From assembly GCF_000311985.1 (NCBI RefSeq), contig NZ_HE978585.1, forward strand, positions 1 through 64,000: a stretch of DNA of 64,000 bases, read 5' to 3'. Below the pieces are notes generated by a model. It had not been told where the DNA came from. It saw nothing but the letters and a program-made list of their open reading frames with translations, and made no database searches. Position 1 is the stretch's first letter, and every line of letters starts with the position of its first letter. Shown in pieces: positions 8,825-17,719 of this stretch. The stretch is from Kallipyga massiliensis ph2 (lineage in GTDB: Bacteria > Bacillota > Clostridia > Tissierellales > Peptoniphilaceae). A program made the position numbers and the translations under genes.

Positions 8825-8829
8825 ATAAA

Positions 8830-8858
8830 AGTATAAGCTTTCATGAAAAGCCCGTCAA
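8830..8858 (-). promoter_or_regulatory. nifJ: nifJ promoter
   Basis: TTGACG (8858-8853) and TATACT (8835-8830) separated by 17 bp, a strong sigma-A promoter located between the hprK stop and nifJ. The leader would be about 105 bases. Confidence 0.8.
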
Positions 8859-8877
8859 ACGGACAAGCTTTTCCCGG

Positions 8878-9825
8878 TCAAGATTTTTGATTTTGTTCGT
8901 TAGCTTCCCGGATCAACTTCTCATTGAGCTCGATGGCCGCATTATAACCCATCTCTTTTTGACGGGTATTCCTGACCGCCACCTCGATGATCATGGCGAT
9001 ATTCCGGCCGGGTTTGACCGGGACGGTAATGGAGGGAATCCGGACGCCGAGAATTTCCGTGTAGTGGTCGGTGATGCCCAGGCGGTCATATTCCACATCA
9101 TCGTTCCAATCCTCCAGTTCGATGACCATCTCCACCTCGGCCGCCTCCTTGACTGAACCGATCCCGTAGAGCCTCCGGATATCCAGAATGCCCAGGCCCC
9201 GGATTTCCATGAAGTGACGGATGTTCTCCGGTGCCTCTCCCAGGAGGCTCTGGTCCAGCTTTTTGATGTGGACCACATCGTCAGCGACCAAGCGGTGGCC
9301 GCGGATGACCAGGTCCAGGCAGGTCTCCGACTTCCCGACGGAGGACTTTCCCCGAACCAGGACCCCCATGCCGAAGACATCCATCAGGCCGGCGTGGATG
9401 GTGGTTTCCGGAGCCATGTAGCTTTCCAGGGCCGTGTTGAGCTTGGCGATCAGCCGGGTGGTTGGCCAGGGGGTCCGGAGGACCGTCTTATCGTAATAGT
9501 CGGCCAAGTCCAGGATGTCCCGGGTGATGGACTGGTTGTAGGCGTAGATCAGGGCCGGGAGGGGGTAGGAAAAAATCCCCCGGAAGCGTTCATAGCGGAG
9601 ACCGGGTTCCATCTGCATATAGTAGACGTATTCCACCCGGCCGATGAGCTGGAGCCGTTTCCAGGCAAAATTGTGCATAAAGCCGGAAAGTTGGAGGCCC
9701 GGTCGGTTGACGTCAACTTCAGTAATTTGAATCTGATCGTAGTCGGAGGACCGGTGAACGACTTCCAAACCTACCGATTCCACTAGTTCCGATAAGGGAA
9801 CTGATTTCTGCACTTCCTTCATCAT
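8878..9825 (-). CDS. hprK: HPr kinase/phosphorylase
   Basis: 315 residues, normal length. Walker A GKSSVGKS is at residues 159-166, the conserved histidine is in RGHRLVADD near 177, and the C-terminal signature (IRRLYGIGSV, then VPVKPGRNIA) is present. HprK phosphorylates Ser-46 of the phosphotransferase protein HPr in response to fructose-bisphosphate and ATP, and removes the phosphate in other conditions, setting carbon catabolite repression in Firmicutes. Its ATG overlaps the uvrC stop by 4 bp, so it is translated with uvrC. Confidence 0.96.
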   Translation of the reverse strand: MMKEVQKSVPLSELVESVGLEVVHRSSDYDQIQITEVDVNRPGLQLSGFMHNFAWKRLQLIGRVEYVYYMQMEPGLRYERFRGIFSYPLPALIYAYNQSITRDILDLADYYDKTVLRTPWPTTRLIAKLNTALESYMAPETTIHAGLMDVFGMGVLVRGKSSVGKSETCLDLVIRGHRLVADDVVHIKKLDQSLLGEAPENIRHFMEIRGLGILDIRRLYGIGSVKEAAEVEMVIELEDWNDDVEYDRLGITDHYTEILGVRIPSITVPVKPGRNIAMIIEVAVRNTRQKEMGYNAAIELNEKLIREANEQNQKS

Positions 9826-11687
9826 TCCTCCTTCTCTACTTCTTCAGGGTGAAAATAGTCATAGACATTTTGGGCCGACCGCCGGTCCATCCCCCCTAGC
9901 CCAACCAGGCTTTCCAGGGAGGCTTCTTTGATCTTCTCCACCGACCCGAACTCCCGGAGGAGGGTCTGGCGCCGGACCGGGCCGATCCCCGGAATCTCAT
10001 CCAGGACTGATTGGACCATGTCCTTGGACCGGAGTTTCCGGTGGTAATTGATAGCGAAGCGGTGGACCTCCTCCTGAACAGCATAGAGGTACTTATACAG
10101 GGAGGAAGTAAAAGCAAGCTTGTACTCCCGGTCCCGGTAAACCAGGGCCCGGGTGACGTGCTTGTCGTCCTTGACCATGCCCACCACAGGGATGGACAGG
10201 TCCCGGTCCCTGAGGATCTCTTCGACCAGGTGGACCTGGCCCAGGCCCCCGTCCATAAGGATGAGGTCGGGAAAGGCCCCGAATCCGGTCTTTTGGGACC
10301 TCCCCTCCGCCCGATCCTTCAGACCGTGGTCGAAGCGGCGGGAGACCATCTCCCGCTGGGAGGCGTATTCATCAGGCCCCTCCACTGTCCTGATCTTGAA
10401 TTTCCGGTATTCCTTGGGAACCTTCTTCTCCCTTTGGAAAACCACCATGGAGCCCACATTTTGGACCCCGGAAATGTTGGAGATATCATAGGCCTCCACC
10501 CGACCCAGGTTTTCCAGGCCCAGGAGGGCTTCCAGTTCCTTGATCCCTCGGTCCTTGGACCGGTTCTTCCGCTGGGCCCTGCGTTCAAGCTTGACCAGTT
10601 CCTCCTCTGCATTTTTCTGGGCCATCTGGAGGAGGGCCCGCTTGTCCCCTCTTTGGGGGACCAGGATGGAAACCTTGGTCCCCCGGCGGTCGGTCAGAAA
10701 TTCTTCAATGGCCCTTTGGTCGGCCGGAAGAGTAGCCACCAAAACCTCCGAAGGCACGTAGGTGGCCTGGAGGTAAAACTGCTTGAGGAAGGAGGAGATG
10801 ATCTCCCCCCCTTCTTCCTGGAAGGCTTCTTTCATTTCAAAATGCTCCCGGTCCACCAGCTTCCCGTCCCGAACAAAGAAGACCTGGATGGTGATCTGGT
10901 GGACCCCCCTGGCGAAGGCCACCACGTCGGCATCCTTCCTCCGGGTGAAGGTGACCTTCTGCCGCTCCTGAAGGTCGTCCAGGTGGAAGAGGTCATCCCG
11001 GAAGCGGGCGGCCCGCTCAAAGTTCAAGTCCGCCGCCGCCGACTCCATCTCCGATTGAAGATAGGCCCGGATTTCTCCGTCCTTGCCCTTGAGGAAGTTC
11101 CGGACTTCCTCGATGGCCTCCATGTACTTGGCCTCATCCGCCTTGTCTACACAAGGGGCCGGGCACTGGTCGATGAAGTGGTTCAGGCAGGGGCGTTTGA
11201 GTCGCTGGCCTCCACCCAGGTCCAGCCGGCAGGTCCGAATTTTGAAGACCCGTTGGAGGAGGCGGATGATGTCATTGACCGCGTAGGCATTGGGGAAGGG
11301 GCCAAAATAGTCCCCCCCGTCCTCCCCCACCTGTCGGACCTTGAGGATCCGGGGAAAAGCCTCCTTGGGGATATGGATATAGGGATACTGCTTGTCATCC
11401 CGGAGGAGGATATTGTAGTAGGGGTCATGTTCTTTGATGAAGTTGGATTCCAGGACCAGGGCCTCCACCTCATTTTCCACCACGATGTATTCAAACCGGT
11501 CCACCTTCTCCACCATGGCCACCACCTTGGGGGACTTTCCCTTTTGAGAGGGGGTGAAGTAGGAGTGGACCCGGCGAAAAAGGTCGATGGCCTTGCCGAC
11601 ATAGATCACCTCATTGTCCGCATTGAACATGAGGTAGACGCCGGGCTTGTGGGGGAGTTCCTTGAGTTGGTTGGTGAAATCCTTCAT
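9822..11687 (-). CDS. uvrC: UvrABC system protein C
   Basis: 621 residues, typical UvrC size. The N-terminal GIY-YIG nuclease domain shows GVYLMF and IYVGKA; a UVR motif lies near residues 205-240; an RNase H-like nuclease half follows; and helix-hairpin-helix elements with GIGPVRRQTLL and LGGMDRRSAQNV close the protein. UvrC makes the 3' and 5' incisions in nucleotide excision repair after UvrA/UvrB damage recognition. It is followed by hprK with a 4-bp overlap and preceded by a peptidase gene 18 bp upstream. Confidence 0.97.
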   Translation of the reverse strand: MKDFTNQLKELPHKPGVYLMFNADNEVIYVGKAIDLFRRVHSYFTPSQKGKSPKVVAMVEKVDRFEYIVVENEVEALVLESNFIKEHDPYYNILLRDDKQYPYIHIPKEAFPRILKVRQVGEDGGDYFGPFPNAYAVNDIIRLLQRVFKIRTCRLDLGGGQRLKRPCLNHFIDQCPAPCVDKADEAKYMEAIEEVRNFLKGKDGEIRAYLQSEMESAAADLNFERAARFRDDLFHLDDLQERQKVTFTRRKDADVVAFARGVHQITIQVFFVRDGKLVDREHFEMKEAFQEEGGEIISSFLKQFYLQATYVPSEVLVATLPADQRAIEEFLTDRRGTKVSILVPQRGDKRALLQMAQKNAEEELVKLERRAQRKNRSKDRGIKELEALLGLENLGRVEAYDISNISGVQNVGSMVVFQREKKVPKEYRKFKIRTVEGPDEYASQREMVSRRFDHGLKDRAEGRSQKTGFGAFPDLILMDGGLGQVHLVEEILRDRDLSIPVVGMVKDDKHVTRALVYRDREYKLAFTSSLYKYLYAVQEEVHRFAINYHRKLRSKDMVQSVLDEIPGIGPVRRQTLLREFGSVEKIKEASLESLVGLGGMDRRSAQNVYDYFHPEEVEKEE

Positions 11688-11705
11688 TCCAAAACCGCTT
11701 CTCGC

Positions 11706-13496
11706 TTATTGGGGTCTTTCAATGGCCCGGGTTCTCTCCTTGAGATAGGCCAGGACTTCCCCATCCAGGTGGTCAGCTAACTTCTCATAGCAGGTCCGGT
11801 TATAGGCATTGACCCAATCCAGTTCGAAGTCGGTCAGGAGGTCGATGTCGATGGGCCGGGTGTCGATGGGGACCCAGGTCAGGGACTCGAATTCATAGAA
11901 GGTCCCGAAGTCCGTCTTCTCCCCTTCCACGCAGAGGGTGATGGATTCGGTCCGGATCCCGTGCTTTCCGGTGACATAAAGGCCGGGCTCGACCGAGGTG
12001 ACCATGCCGGGGACGATCTTGACCCCCCGGTCTTTGGAAGAGAAGGTCTGGGGACCCTCATGGCAGGAGAGGAGCATGCCGACCCCGTGGCCGGTCCCAT
12101 GGTTGAAATCCTTGCCCGCCTGGTTGAGGGGGTAGCGGACCACATCATGGATATAGGAGCCCGTTGTTCCTTCAGGGAATTTGGCCGCCATGCCGGCAAT
12201 GTGGGCCTTCAGCACCAAGGTATAGTCGGTTTTCTCCTCCTCCGTGGTCTCCCCCATGGCGTAGGTCCGGGTAATGTCCGTGGTCCCCTGGAGGTATTGG
12301 CCACCGGAGTCCACCAAGAGGAGGCCCCTGTTTTGGATAGTGGCCGGATGGTCGGAGTGCATGGGGTTGTAGTGGACGATGGCCCCGTTGGCATCATAGC
12401 CGATGATGGCGGGGAAGGAGTCCATGAGGAAGTCCTCACCCTCCGCCCGGAATTCGTTGAGGCGCTTAGCGGCGGCCCGCTCAGAGACAGACCCGGTCTT
12501 GGCGCCGGTTTCCACCCAGTTGAAGAACTTCATCAGGGCGACCCCGTCTTTGATGAAGGCCTGGCGGATGTTGTCGATCTCGGTCTCGTTTTTGATCGCC
12601 TTCATGAGGGTGGTCAGGTTGATCCCTTTTTCAATCCGGACATTATCCGGGATGGCCTGGTAGAGGGAGATGTTGGTGTAGTTGGGATCCAGATAGACGG
12701 TCTTCTGGGGCGGGATGGCGGAGAGCTTGTTGGCGATGTCGTCATAGGCATAGATTTCCACGCCGGCCTTGTCGAGGGGGCGGCGGATCTCATCGGAGAG
12801 CTTCTCCGGCTGGATGAAGACCATGACCTTGTCCTGGGAAACCAGGGCAAAAGAGAGGACCACCGGGGTGTCTTCCACGTCAAAGCCACGGATGTTAAAG
12901 AGATAGCAGACGTCATCGAGAGAACCCAAGAAGGTGTAGTCGACTTCCCTCTCCCTCATCATGAAGCGGAGGATTTTGATCTTCTCTTCCATGGAGGCCC
13001 CGGAATGTTCTACGGGATAGTAGAAGGCCGGCCGCTTGGGCAGGGAGGGGCGGTTCTCCCAGATCTCGCTGATAAAGTCTACGTCGGTCACCAAGAGGCG
13101 GTTGCCCATGGACTGGGAAAGCTGGCGGTAAATCGAGGTGGGCATGGTAAAACCGTCGAAGCCGATCTTGGCAAATTCAGAGGTTTCCGCCAAGAGGAAT
13201 TCCTGCCAGGTTGGATCGCCATCGTTGGTGTACATCCGGTAGAGCTTGAAGGGGGTCCCCTTCAACTCCTCCTCGGCCTGGAGGAAATAGCGGGAATCCG
13301 TCCAGAGTCCGGCCTTGTTCTTGGTGATGACGGCGGTTCCGGCCGACCCGGTAAAGCCGGTGATGAATTCCCGTTCCTTATAGTATTCAGGGACATATTC
13401 CGAAGAATGGGGGTCGGAGGTCAGGACGATGTAGGCGTCCAGGTCTCTTGCCGCCATCTTCTCTCTGAGTTTTTCTACGCGTTCTTGAATGTTCAT
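11706..13496 (-). CDS. aminopeptidase P family (M24) metallopeptidase
   Basis: 596 residues, the long three-domain form of aminopeptidase P. An N-terminal creatinase-like domain (SDPHSSEYVPEYY, then FTGSAGTA) is followed by a second such domain and the M24 catalytic domain. Metal ligands are visible in LLVDSGGQYLQGTTDITRT (two aspartates), HGTGHGVG (histidine), VEPGLYV (glutamate) and the later ESITLC. It removes N-terminal residues ahead of proline in the cytoplasm. Start: two adjacent ATG codons follow GCGAGGTA; the second (13496) has better spacing, the first (13499) is possible. Probably cotranscribed with uvrC-hprK. Confidence 0.93.
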   Translation of the reverse strand: MNIQERVEKLREKMAARDLDAYIVLTSDPHSSEYVPEYYKEREFITGFTGSAGTAVITKNKAGLWTDSRYFLQAEEELKGTPFKLYRMYTNDGDPTWQEFLLAETSEFAKIGFDGFTMPTSIYRQLSQSMGNRLLVTDVDFISEIWENRPSLPKRPAFYYPVEHSGASMEEKIKILRFMMREREVDYTFLGSLDDVCYLFNIRGFDVEDTPVVLSFALVSQDKVMVFIQPEKLSDEIRRPLDKAGVEIYAYDDIANKLSAIPPQKTVYLDPNYTNISLYQAIPDNVRIEKGINLTTLMKAIKNETEIDNIRQAFIKDGVALMKFFNWVETGAKTGSVSERAAAKRLNEFRAEGEDFLMDSFPAIIGYDANGAIVHYNPMHSDHPATIQNRGLLLVDSGGQYLQGTTDITRTYAMGETTEEEKTDYTLVLKAHIAGMAAKFPEGTTGSYIHDVVRYPLNQAGKDFNHGTGHGVGMLLSCHEGPQTFSSKDRGVKIVPGMVTSVEPGLYVTGKHGIRTESITLCVEGEKTDFGTFYEFESLTWVPIDTRPIDIDLLTDFELDWVNAYNRTCYEKLADHLDGEVLAYLKERTRAIERPQ

Positions 13497-13590
13497 CATT
13501 ACCTCGCAATTTCTACGATTAGGGAGCGGGCTCCCCGATGACTAATCCGGGGCCTCCCCCGAATGCTTGGGTTATATTCATGGCCCCCGG

Positions 13591-14937
13591 TTAAATGCCC
13601 AGGAAGGCCTTACAGATGGTGAAGAAAAGGATCAACGTCAGGGTGTCGGCGATGGTGGTCAGGAGTGGACCGGCCATGACAGCGGGGTCCTGTCTGATCT
13701 TGACGGCCAGGAGGGGGAGAACGCCTCCAATGACCTTAGCGATGGTGATGCAGGCGATCAGGGTCAGGGAAACGGCCAAGGCAACCGGTACCGCCGTCGA
13801 GGTGAAGATAATCAGGCGGAGGAAGTTGACGATGGCCATAACCAGGCCACAGACAATTCCGATCCGGAACTCCTTCCAGACGACCCCCATGGTGTGGGCG
13901 GGGTCGACCTCCTCCAAGGAAAGGGCCCGAATGACGGTGGAGGAGGACTGGCTGCCGGCATTTCCGGAAGAGTCCATGAGCATGGGGATAAAGGCGGTCA
14001 GGAGGACGTTGGCTGCCAGGACCTCCTCGAAGTGGGAGATGACCATGCCGGTAATGGAGGCCGATACCATGAGGATAAGGAGCCAGACGATCCGGTTTTT
14101 GAAAAAGGAGAAGACGGGGGTGTCCAGGTAGTCCTCTTCCTCCTGGTCAGTAATACCTTGAACCCGGGTGAAGTCTTCAAAGAACTCGTCCGAGAGGACG
14201 TCGAAGATATCGTCGGCGGTGATGATGCCCACCATCCGGTCTTCCGAGTCCACAACCGGGAGGACCAGGCGGTGGTATTTACCGAAGAGGTCACCCGCCA
14301 CTTCCTGGTCTTCCGTGGCCCGGACGGTAACGAAGTCCCTCTTGATGTGTTTGTCAATGTCCTCATCATCGTCCTGGACCAGGTCGCCCAGGGGGATGGT
14401 CCCCAAAAGCTTTCGGGCTTCATCCACAACATAGATTTCCACCAGGTGCTCGGGGTCCACATTGACGGTAAGGAGCTTGTTCCGGACCTCCGACCGGCGG
14501 GCCCCCGGACGAACCTTGACGTAATCCACGGACATGAGGGAGCCGACGGATTCTTCCGGGTACTTGAGGAGACGGTTGGTGACCTGCCTCCGGTCACCGG
14601 GGATGTACTTGAGCAAGCCGGTGACGACATTTGCCGGCATTTCCTGGAGGGTGTCAACCAGCTCATCCGAAGCCAACTCATCCAAAAGGTCCACCGTCTC
14701 AGGCTGGCTCATGGTGGCCAGGATGGAGCTTTTCATCTCCTTGGAGCAAAGATAGAAGACGTCGGCAAATTTTTCCTTGTCCAGGAGGTTGAGGAAGAAA
14801 ACCCGGTCCTGGGGATCCCAGTCCTCCAATACCTCCGCAATATCCTCTGCGGGCTTGTTGAGTAATTCCCGGTCTTCTTCGCTAAGGAGGCGTTTTGAAC
14901 TTGTTGTAGGTCCTGGGTTTTGTGTTTTTAAGGACAT
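13591..14937 (-). CDS. mgtE: magnesium transporter MgtE, copy 1
   Basis: 448 residues. Order: an N-terminal cytoplasmic helical domain (ELASDELVDTLQEMPANVV near 85-105), two CBS domains (about 135-265) that sense Mg2+, and five hydrophobic segments at the C-terminus with the MDSSGNAGSQSS pore-region signature (VIRALSLEE follows). MgtE is a homodimeric Mg2+ channel/transporter of the plasma membrane. It lies 74 bp downstream of a second, clearly paralogous mgtE and is probably its cotranscribed partner. The 91 bases between it and the M24 peptidase gene contain inverted repeats but no U-tract. No M-box riboswitch was seen. Confidence 0.94.
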   Translation of the reverse strand: MSLKTQNPGPTTSSKRLLSEEDRELLNKPAEDIAEVLEDWDPQDRVFFLNLLDKEKFADVFYLCSKEMKSSILATMSQPETVDLLDELASDELVDTLQEMPANVVTGLLKYIPGDRRQVTNRLLKYPEESVGSLMSVDYVKVRPGARRSEVRNKLLTVNVDPEHLVEIYVVDEARKLLGTIPLGDLVQDDDEDIDKHIKRDFVTVRATEDQEVAGDLFGKYHRLVLPVVDSEDRMVGIITADDIFDVLSDEFFEDFTRVQGITDQEEEDYLDTPVFSFFKNRIVWLLILMVSASITGMVISHFEEVLAANVLLTAFIPMLMDSSGNAGSQSSSTVIRALSLEEVDPAHTMGVVWKEFRIGIVCGLVMAIVNFLRLIIFTSTAVPVALAVSLTLIACITIAKVIGGVLPLLAVKIRQDPAVMAGPLLTTIADTLTLILFFTICKAFLGI

Positions 14938-15011
14938 ACCTTGCTCATTTCTAATGGGTTATTGAACCTGAAAGGCAGCGTCCCCGGCATCCAACCCGGG
15001 GCCGGGGCTAT

Positions 15012-16340
15012 TTATAAGCCGATCAGGGAAGAGGAAATGGTGAAAAAGAGGAGGAGGGTCAAGGTGTCGGCGACCGTGGTCAAGAGAGGACCGGCCATGA
15101 CGGCGGGGTCTTGGCCCAGCTTGGTGGCGATCAGGGGGAGTCCCCCTCCGATTATTTTGGCGATGGTGACACAGCCGACCAGGGTCAGGGAGACGGCAAG
15201 GGAGGTCATGAGGTCAACCTTCATGAAAAGGACCAGGCGGAGGAAGTTGACCAAGCCCAAAACCAGGCCGCAGACCAAGCCCACCCGGAGCTCCTTCCAG
15301 ACCACCTCCAGGCTGTCTTTGGGTTCAATTTCCTGGAGGGAAACCGCCCGGATGACGGTGGATGAGGCCTGGTTGCCGGCATTCCCGGACGACCCCATGA
15401 GCATGGGGATGAAGGTGGCCAGGAGGACATTGGCCGCCAGGACGCTTTCGAAGCGGGAGATGACCATGCCGGTCAGGGAGGCGGAAACCATGAGGATGAG
15501 GAGCCAGACGATCCGGTTCTTGACGAAGGATTTTACCGGAGTATCCAAGTAGTCCTCCTCTTCCTGGTCGGTAATTCCTTGTACCCTGGTGAAGTCCTCA
15601 TAGAATTCGTCTTCCATGACTTCAAAGATATCATCGGCGGTCACAATCCCTACCATCCGGTCCTCTGAATCGACCACAGGCAGGACCAGGCGGTGGTATT
15701 TGGTAAAAAGGTCGGCCGCCACTTCCTGGTCTTCTTTGGCGCCTACGGTGATGAAGTCGGTTCGAATCAGGTCGTCCACATCCTCCCGGTTGTCCTGGAC
15801 CCAGTCACCCAGGGAGATGATCCCCTGGATCCTCTCCGCCTTGTCGACGATGTAAATGTCTACCAGGTGCTCGGCATCAAAATTAATATTTAACAGGCTC
15901 TTTCGGATTTGGCTCCGGCTTGATCCCGGGGGAACCTTGACGAAATCCACGGACATCAGGGATCCTACCGATTCCTCCGGATAGCGGAGGAGGTGGTTGG
16001 TGATTTTTCGTCGGTCGGGTTCGATCTTTTTCAGAAGGGCCGTCACAACATTAGCCGGCATCTCCTGGAGGGTGTCCACCAACTCGTCGGAGGCCAGTTC
16101 ATCCAGAAGTTCAACCATCTCCGGGTTGGTCAGTGTGCCCAAGATCGAGGACTTGATGTCGCGGTCGGAAAGGAAGAAGACGTCGGCGAAGCGTTCCTTG
16201 TCCAAGCGGTTGAGGAAAAGGACCCGTTCTTCCGGCTCCCAATCGCGGATGGCTTCCGCAATATCTTCCGCCGGCTTGTCCATGAGGGCCCCATAGTCCG
16301 TCTCATGGAGGTTGGGCTTTTTTAAGGTCTCCAGACTCAT
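15012..16340 (-). CDS. mgtE: magnesium transporter MgtE, copy 2
   Basis: 442 residues from ATG 16340, preceded by AAAGGAGGAG; the open frame extends 18 residues further without a ribosome-binding site. The architecture is the same as the adjacent copy: helical N domain, CBS pair, membrane domain with MGSSGNAGNQ. Many blocks are shared almost word for word (for example ELASDELVDTLQEMPANVVT and TRVQGITDQEEEDYLDTPV), so the pair arose by tandem duplication. The two differ most at the N-terminus and in the metal-sensing CBS part, which may reflect different Mg2+ thresholds or ions (an inference). Confidence 0.94.
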   Translation of the reverse strand: MSLETLKKPNLHETDYGALMDKPAEDIAEAIRDWEPEERVLFLNRLDKERFADVFFLSDRDIKSSILGTLTNPEMVELLDELASDELVDTLQEMPANVVTALLKKIEPDRRKITNHLLRYPEESVGSLMSVDFVKVPPGSSRSQIRKSLLNINFDAEHLVDIYIVDKAERIQGIISLGDWVQDNREDVDDLIRTDFITVGAKEDQEVAADLFTKYHRLVLPVVDSEDRMVGIVTADDIFEVMEDEFYEDFTRVQGITDQEEEDYLDTPVKSFVKNRIVWLLILMVSASLTGMVISRFESVLAANVLLATFIPMLMGSSGNAGNQASSTVIRAVSLQEIEPKDSLEVVWKELRVGLVCGLVLGLVNFLRLVLFMKVDLMTSLAVSLTLVGCVTIAKIIGGGLPLIATKLGQDPAVMAGPLLTTVADTLTLLLFFTISSSLIGL

Positions 16341-16408
16341 GGGCTCCTCCTTTCTATAGGGAAAGCGACCGTGAAATTCGGTCGTCAAAGTCAAAGCACG
16401 TCATTTTT

Positions 16409-16414
16409 ATTATA
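16409..16414 (-). promoter_or_regulatory. -10 element for the mgtE pair
   Basis: A perfect TATAAT on the minus strand, 69 bp upstream of the mgtE start. No good -35 hexamer is present at 16-18 bp, so the promoter may depend on an activator or be weak. Confidence 0.5.
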
Positions 16415-16512
16415 CCACGTCCCCGAGCCTGACCCGGCCCCTATGACGAATTTGCAAGGAGGATTTTCATCCCTTTTTCCGACGGTCCTCCCTTGCAAAA
16501 TCAACTTAGTGG

Positions 16513-16518
16513 TACAAT
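16513..16518 (+). promoter_or_regulatory. -10 element for ychF
   Basis: TACAAT, 49 bp upstream of the ychF ATG, preceded by TTGCAA at a short 13-bp spacing. It is the best candidate in the divergent mgtE/ychF gap. Confidence 0.35.
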
Positions 16519-16566
16519 GGAGGGGACTATTTTCAAAAACAGACCCTGACAGAAAAAGGAGCCTTT

Positions 16567-17661
16567 ATGAAACTCGGAATTGTCGGCCTGCCCAACGTGG
16601 GCAAGTCCACTTTATTTAATGCTATCACCAAGTCCGCGGCCCCGGCCGAAAATTACCCCTTCTGCACCATCGACCCCAACGTGGGCCTGGTCGAAGTGCC
16701 GGATGACCGCCTCCCCACCCTGACGGAGATGTTCCACTCCAAAAAGACCATCCCGGCCGCTGTGGAATTTGTGGATATCGCCGGACTGGTCCGGGGGGCT
16801 TCCAAGGGAGAGGGCTTGGGCAACAAGTTCCTGGAAAACATCCGGTCCACCGATGCCATCGTTGAAGTCCTCCGCTGCTTCGAGGACCCCAACGTCACCC
16901 ATGTGGATGGCCAGGTGGACCCCCTCCGGGACATTGAAACCATTAACTTAGAGCTGATCTTAGCCGACCTGGAGCAGATCGAACGCCTCCTGGCCAAGCA
17001 GGAGAAGGTGGCCAAGGCGGATAAGTCGGCCCGGCCCGAGCTGGACCTCCTCCGCCGTTTGGATGAAGTTCTATCTGAAGGCAAATCGGCCAGGGTCCTG
17101 GACCTCAACGATGAAGAGGAGAAATACCTCCGGAACTACCAACTCCTCTCCCTCAAGCCCATCATCTATGTGGCCAACATCGGCGAGGAAGAAATCAGTG
17201 AACAGGGAGAGTCCAATCCCCACGTTCAAAAGATCAAAGACTTTGCCCAAGGGGAAGAGGCCCGGGTCCTGGCCATCTCCGCCAAGGCCGAGCAGGAAAT
17301 TGCCCTCCTCCCCGATGAGGAAAAAAAGGAATTCCTGGACATGCTGGGGGTGGAAAGCTCGGGTCTGGACCGCTTGATTGTGGCTTCCTACGATCTCCTG
17401 GGCCTCATGTCCTTCCTGACCACAGGAGAAGATGAAACCCGGGCCTGGACCATCAAAAAAGGGACCCCCGCCCTGGAGGCGGCCGGCAAGATCCATACCG
17501 ACATCCAAAGGGGCTTCATCCGGGCCGAAATCGTCTCCTACGATGACCTGGTTGACTACGGATCCATGAACGCCGTCCGGGAGGCCGGTAAGGTTCGGCT
17601 GGAAGGAAAAGACTACATCATGCAGGATGGCGACATCGTCCACTTCCGCTTTAACATCTGA
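16567..17661 (+). CDS. ychF: redox-regulated ATPase YchF (Obg-family)
   Basis: 364 residues, normal length. The G1 loop GLPNVGKS is at residues 7-14, DIAGLVRGA is the G3 region, and the guanine-specificity NKxD motif is replaced in this family (here NIGEEE), which is why YchF prefers ATP. A coiled-coil insert lies near 125-180 and a TGS domain at the C-terminus ([29 protein letters not shown]). YchF binds ribosomes and modulates stress responses. It starts after AAAAAGGAGCC and is monocistronic, converging on the alsT gene with a shared terminator. Confidence 0.96.
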   Translation: MKLGIVGLPNVGKSTLFNAITKSAAPAENYPFCTIDPNVGLVEVPDDRLPTLTEMFHSKKTIPAAVEFVDIAGLVRGASKGEGLGNKFLENIRSTDAIVEVLRCFEDPNVTHVDGQVDPLRDIETINLELILADLEQIERLLAKQEKVAKADKSARPELDLLRRLDEVLSEGKSARVLDLNDEEEKYLRNYQLLSLKPIIYVANIGEEEISEQGESNPHVQKIKDFAQGEEARVLAISAKAEQEIALLPDEEKKEFLDMLGVESSGLDRLIVASYDLLGLMSFLTTGEDETRAWTIKKGTPALEAAGKIHTDIQRGFIRAEIVSYDDLVDYGSMNAVREAGKVRLEGKDYIMQDGDIVHFRFNI

Positions 17662-17681
17662 TCCATCTCCATCGTGTCCAT

Positions 17682-17713
17682 AAAAAAAGCTTCGGCCTAA
17701 GCCGGAGCTTTTT
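17682..17713. terminator. bidirectional terminator between ychF and the symporter gene
   Basis: GCTTCGGC pairs with GCCGGAGC around a CTAA loop, flanked by seven A and five T, so it can end both convergent transcripts. Confidence 0.88.
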
Positions 17714-17719
17714 CTTTTC

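Noticed and set aside
10011-13541. Long plus-strand open frames opposite uvrC and the M24 peptidase gene
   Set aside because: Antisense shadows of GC-rich coding DNA with no start signals or recognisable domains.
13510-13590. GC-rich inverted repeats between mgtE and the M24 peptidase gene considered as a terminator
   Set aside because: Stems such as GGGAGC/GCTCCC exist but none is followed by a U-tract on the minus strand.
16341-16566. M-box (Mg2+) riboswitch upstream of the mgtE pair
   Set aside because: The -10 lies only 69 bp upstream of the start codon, leaving no room for the long M-box leader.
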